Positions 6,955 to 10,095 of a DNA stretch of 10,095 nt are shown piece by piece; position 1 is the stretch's first letter; every line of letters begins with the position of its first letter. Origin of the DNA: Mucidula mucida. Its lineage: Eukaryota; Basidiomycota; Agaricomycetes; Agaricales; Physalacriaceae. The position numbers and the translations under genes are program-made. The notes under the pieces were generated by a model. The model did not search any database, was not told where the DNA came from, and saw only the letters and a program-made list of their open reading frames with translations. The stretch is from positions 1 to 10,095 of the forward strand of contig JADNYV010001045.1 in assembly GCA_015501055.1 (NCBI GenBank), read 5' to 3'.

Positions 6955-8901
6955 ATGGCTGTCGATATCTCTGAAGTAACTCAACCTCGTTCACATCGCC
7001 GCCTCGACTTTTACTTTGTCCTGATCTTCATGGTCGCCCCCGTCTGGTTCATCGTTCCTGCTTGCTGGGTTTTTGCTATCTATACCACTGCTTTTGGCGA
7101 CCTTTACAGCTATGGCTGGAAGGGCCGCACCTTGTATTCTATCGCTCTATTTGAAGTTCGTGCCTCTCTATGATCCGCTGCGGTCGCTGCTCATCCTCGA
7201 TGACAGATAGTCTTTAATGTTTATTACATGTATCTAGCTAGATGCCTGGCCGGACCAACCACCTCTCCAATTCGCGCTATCGAGGACATCGAATCTACCT
7301 TGACTCGCGTTCTCAAAGCGGGCCTCTCGAACTTCACATCAAATGATGTTTACGATGAGGAGACGCTCGAGAACAGTAGACCCGGTATCACAGAGGAGGA
7401 TGTCATACAGCTTGACCCCGATGACCCGCGTGCTGCTGACTTTCGCAACGCGTTCAGAACGTATGTCATCTTCTCTATGCCCCCCCCCCGAATCGGTCTG
7501 ACAAATTATCCCCAGCTGGTTCAATGGCGCGCCGTGGTCAGAGGTCAGAAAGCATGAAGTTCGCCAGTGGCTTCACTGGGCCCTCTTTAATACCGATATG
7601 CCACCTCTAGAGACGATGAAACCCGATCATCGCGCTGCTCTCGAGCGCGCCGTCACGCAAATGGAGAAACGTCTTGGTCGCCCCATACCCGAGGGCTCTG
7701 CGCCTCATCTCAAGCCCTTACGAATCTCACTCGATAAATTCAATGTATACTCGCGCCCATTTATTATCTATGCCTTCATCTACATGATGAACTTTATGGC
7801 CAAGACTCGCTTACAACGAAAATACCATCTCAAGTTTGCTACGTTCAGCGGTTTAGAGTCCGTGTTATGTTACTGCTCGTTGCACATAACTAACGACGAC
7901 TTCAGATATTGCATTCACATTCCCGATTCATGGGACTCTAATTCAGATACGCGTCCGATCGTCTTCTTCCATGGCCTTGGACTGGGTATTTCACAGTATA
8001 AGATCGCGTTGAGTCGCATTATCCGCAACTTCAGTGATCGGCCTCTCCTTGTGGTCCTTCAGCCCCACATCAGCCAGAATATCTTCCATCCTAATTTCCT
8101 CAAACCAATGACTCGGGAGCAGACCACAGAACGTCTAGCTGCTCTGCTTGATCAACTAGGATGGGCGAATATGGAAAGGGATACATCGAAGGAAACCTCA
8201 AAGGAGCATATCGCGGCGCAGAAGGGCGTTACCATGCTCAGTCATTCCAAGTCCGTGTTTACTAGTCAGACTGGCGTGTCATATACTGACCCCGTTTCAG
8301 CGGGACTTACGGGCATGCCTGGATGCTCAAGGACTATCCACATATGGTCACTCGCTCGTGCTTTGTCGACCCAGTTACTTTTTGCTCATGGGAAGGCGGC
8401 AAGTGGCAACCTCTTCACAAGAGCGAAATTCTTAGTTCATTTTAGACACCTGTTACAACTTTTTGTACCGGCGGTGCACGACCGTATGTGTTTCTCTGTT
8501 ATTCTTACTCCACTCCAATAGCATGTTATTTACAGGGTATCGACCTCATCATGCGCTATTTTGTCAGCACCGAGCTCGGTGTTGCCAACTTGATGCAGCG
8601 CCAATTCGACTGGCATTCCAACGCGCTCTGGTACGACGAGATCCCCAACGCGCGAGACGTTACGAAAACGCTATTTGTGCTCGGGGGTAAGGACTCAATA
8701 GTGAAGGCTCAGGTATGGCTTCTCTATACCCTTGACTTCCTCGGTGCCTAACCCCGTTCTGGTCAGCGTGTGAAGCAGTACTTGATGTCGCATGGGGTAC
8801 GGAATGGCTTGTACTGGGATGAGAACGGTAGGCATGGGCAACCGTTTGTCCTGAACGGAGAAAGTCATAACAAAATCCTCACATGGCTACGACAAGCATG
8901 A
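6955..8901 (+). CDS. Alpha/beta hydrolase with N-terminal membrane segments, 529 aa
   Basis: Fungal alpha/beta-hydrolase-fold protein; substrate unknown, probably an ester or lipid at a membrane. Exons 6955-7155, 7207-7460, 7516-7857, 7906-8250, 8301-8398, 8446-8483, 8536-8712 and 8767-8901 close in frame at TGA. Residues about 19-47 (FYFVLIFMVAPVWFIVPACW...) and 59-80 (LYSIALFEIVFNVYYMYLA) are membrane segments; FIIYAFIYMMNFMA is a third hydrophobic stretch. The hydrolase domain begins near 266 (EYCIHIPDSWD), with the oxyanion strand IVFFHGLGLG (284-293), nucleophile elbow SHSNG (Ser380; Ser replaces the first Gly of GxSxG), LFVLGGKDSIV with probable acid Asp479, and ESHNKI with probable His519. 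WEGDTCYNFLYR is recovered only by using a GC donor at 8399. ALWYDEIPNARD and FDWHSNALW match fungal relatives I recall. No lesion is seen. It is divergent from idh1. Confidence 0.9.
7480..7489 (+). repeat. C10 mononucleotide run in an intron
   Basis: Ten consecutive C residues lie inside the second intron of the hydrolase gene (7461-7515), between the GTATGT donor and the CCCCAG acceptor. It is likely length-polymorphic and is non-coding. Confidence 0.8.
8399..8445 (+). other. GC-AG intron (hydrolase)
   Basis: Donor G|GCAAGT matches the strict GC-AG consensus, and the acceptor is TTTTAG (47 nt). Splicing yields CSWEGDTCYNFLYR, in frame on both sides. No GT donor in the area gives the right phase. 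Confidence 0.85.
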
Positions 8902-9039
8902 GCAACTCGCTGTCACTTTGGTCTCGGGAATTTGGGCGGACTACTAAAGAAAGACTTTCATAGACACAATATCAAGTATACACCTAATACAGCCGCTGCG
9001 TAGCTGAGCAATAGTCGTAATGTATGCAGCCCATACCAA
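8902..9039. other. Convergent 3' spacer
   Basis: 138 bp between the 3' ends of the hydrolase (+) and the amidohydrolase pseudogene (-). AT-rich sequence such as ATATCAAGTATACACC may take part in 3'-end formation. No gene is visible. Confidence 0.4.
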
Positions 9040-10095
9040 TCATAGTCTACTTTGTAACAAATGGCCACGCATAGAAACATTCCGAAGTCGTGGAAACAGC
9101 TTGAAGGTGTTTTCACACATCACGGCGTCGAGTTTTTTGGGATCGTATGCGTAATATCCCTCCAGGTGCGATGTGTACCATTCAGTCATCTTTTTGCTGA
9201 CCGCTAGCGCGATCATCAGGACAGACGCGTTTACTTGGCAGTGATCCTGCACTCACCTGGAAATCAGTGCCGAAAAGAAGATGATCAGGACCGACGAAGG
9301 ACTCTGCCAGGGTCAAGTTCGCGTCGTACGAAGATAAAGCCGTGTCAAAGTAAAAGGACTTGAAGTCGTCGAGGATCTCTTCGGGCGTCAGCAAGCAGCC
9401 CATATGGGGTGACAAGACGGCGACGCGACTAGCTAGAATAGGCGTGCTTCCGCCATGTGGGCGAGTATGATCTTGACGTCCTTGAATCTGCGTTTCTTGC
9501 CTGAGAGACATCAAGATGACGACTAATACTGTTTCCTTACGACTGACCTGTGACTACAAGATGGCCCGCGCCTTGAATGTTTCGTTGGGCACCTGGGTAA
9601 AGCGTAAGCATAATAGAGTTAGGTGTGGAAACCATAGCCCAGAGCTTACTTACTTCGGTTACTGGTAAACCAAGAAACTCGTGTGGCCAGGGAATGGACG
9701 ACGGAGTCTGTGCACCATGTAGGAATACGACGGCTTTGCGCCTGTTGAGCTCCTCCCAGACCTTGTCGTAACGGTCGTCACCAATGTATGCTACACTTCT
9801 CGATTAGCTTTAACCAAAGTATACGGCAAGAATGACGCGTACTCCCAGCATCTCCTACTCCGTACGTCGAAGACAGCGCGATACCGTCCGCGCGAAGGAC
9901 ATCCAACGCATACGCTATCTCTGCAAGAGCACCTAAATGCAATCAGGCGCGCTTATAACGCTATTTGAAGAATGCCTCACCTTCGATGTCATCCAGGAAA
10001 CACAGTCCCAAAGTACCCAAACTTGTCAGGATACGCCTTACAAAGTTGCGCCGCGAACTCGTTGTGTTTTCGTGCCAGAGCGCGATTTTCTGGAC
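9040..10095 (-). pseudogene. Amidohydrolase_2 family gene, partial, with four frame breaks
   Basis: Metal-dependent amidohydrolase (PF04909; ACMSD/resorcylate-decarboxylase-like TIM barrel). The N-terminus, with the HxH motif, lies beyond the window. Readable blocks are ENRALARKHNEFAAQLCKAY, LDDIEGALAEIAYALDVLRA, DGIALSSTYGVGDA, YIGDDRYDKVWEELNRRKAV, FLHGAQTPSSIPWPHEFLG, PVTEVPNETFKA, GHLVVTGKKR, KDVKIILAHM, GGSTPILASRV, CLLTPEEILDDFKSFYFDTA and LLFGTDF (catalytic Asp region), then EWYTSHLE to TAG. Introns 9980-9933, 9842-9791, 9653-9593, 9547-9501 and 9256-9204 have good GT...AG ends. The frame breaks between blocks in four places: about 10001/10000 (two bases short between GTV and PFLDD), 9570/9569 (one base short in KAAGH), 9454/9453 (ATGGCGG where ATGGGCGG is expected) and 9258-9260 (TTCCAG where TTCCCAG is expected). 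All are short deletions, three of them in G/C-rich runs. This is either a young pseudogene or sequence error; family identity is firm. Confidence 0.8.

Noticed and set aside
9040..10095. Programmed ribosomal frameshifting in the amidohydrolase
   Set aside because: Four separate sites, no slippery heptamers, and shifts of different sizes; decay or sequence error is far more likely.
1..10095. Bacterial-type restriction or defence island suggested by the DUF262 hit
   Set aside because: Every gene around it has spliceosomal introns and eukaryotic families, there is no HNH half or methyltransferase nearby, and no operon structure.
1..10095. Transposons, CRISPR arrays, tRNA or rRNA genes
   Set aside because: I searched by eye for terminal repeats, regular direct repeats, transposase motifs and cloverleaf-like segments, and none was convincing.

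Overview
The window looks like nuclear DNA of a mushroom-forming basidiomycete (Agaricomycetes). Genes are packed 90-240 bp apart and alternate in strand. Each is cut into many small exons by introns of about 45-65 nt with GT(or GC)...AG ends and CTAAC/CTGAC-like branch motifs. The protein families also fit: an agaricomycete-type multi-pass membrane protein, a stand-alone fungal DUF262 protein, a fungal amidohydrolase and a large membrane-linked alpha/beta hydrolase. No bacterial operon structure, ribosome binding sites, tRNA/rRNA, CRISPR array or insertion sequence was seen. All gene models were spliced by hand; the four intact ones close exactly in frame.

Layout. 1-332 (-): doubtful exons of an unrecognised gene leaving the window. 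536-1683 (+): decayed multi-pass membrane protein gene. 1832-3551 (-): intact 11-exon DUF262 (GmrSD N-terminal-like) gene, 403 aa, with a 7-nt microexon and terminal NLS-like tail. 3642-5032 (+): intact 6-exon gene, 357 aa, of a conserved family of unknown function with a SAM-like N-terminus and KKRKR signal; it is head-to-head with the DUF262 gene across only 90 bp. 5132-6716 (-): intact 10-exon IDH1, regulatory-type subunit of mitochondrial NAD-dependent isocitrate dehydrogenase, 369 aa. 6955-8901 (+): intact 8-exon alpha/beta hydrolase, 529 aa, with membrane segments. 9040-10095 (-): amidohydrolase_2 family gene, N-terminus outside the window, with four small frame-breaking deletions.

How the genes relate. 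Only idh1 has a firm metabolic role (TCA cycle). The DUF262 gene and its divergent partner both encode proteins with nuclear-localisation-like clusters and share one short intergenic promoter containing a 6+6 bp dyad, so co-expression is plausible but unproven. Other gene pairs are convergent with short 3' spacers (148, 99 and 138 bp). The outer genes are broken while the four inner ones are intact across 35 exons, so the lesions look like real gene decay rather than general sequence error, although read-level checking would be needed. Three of 31 introns in the intact genes appear to use GC donors.
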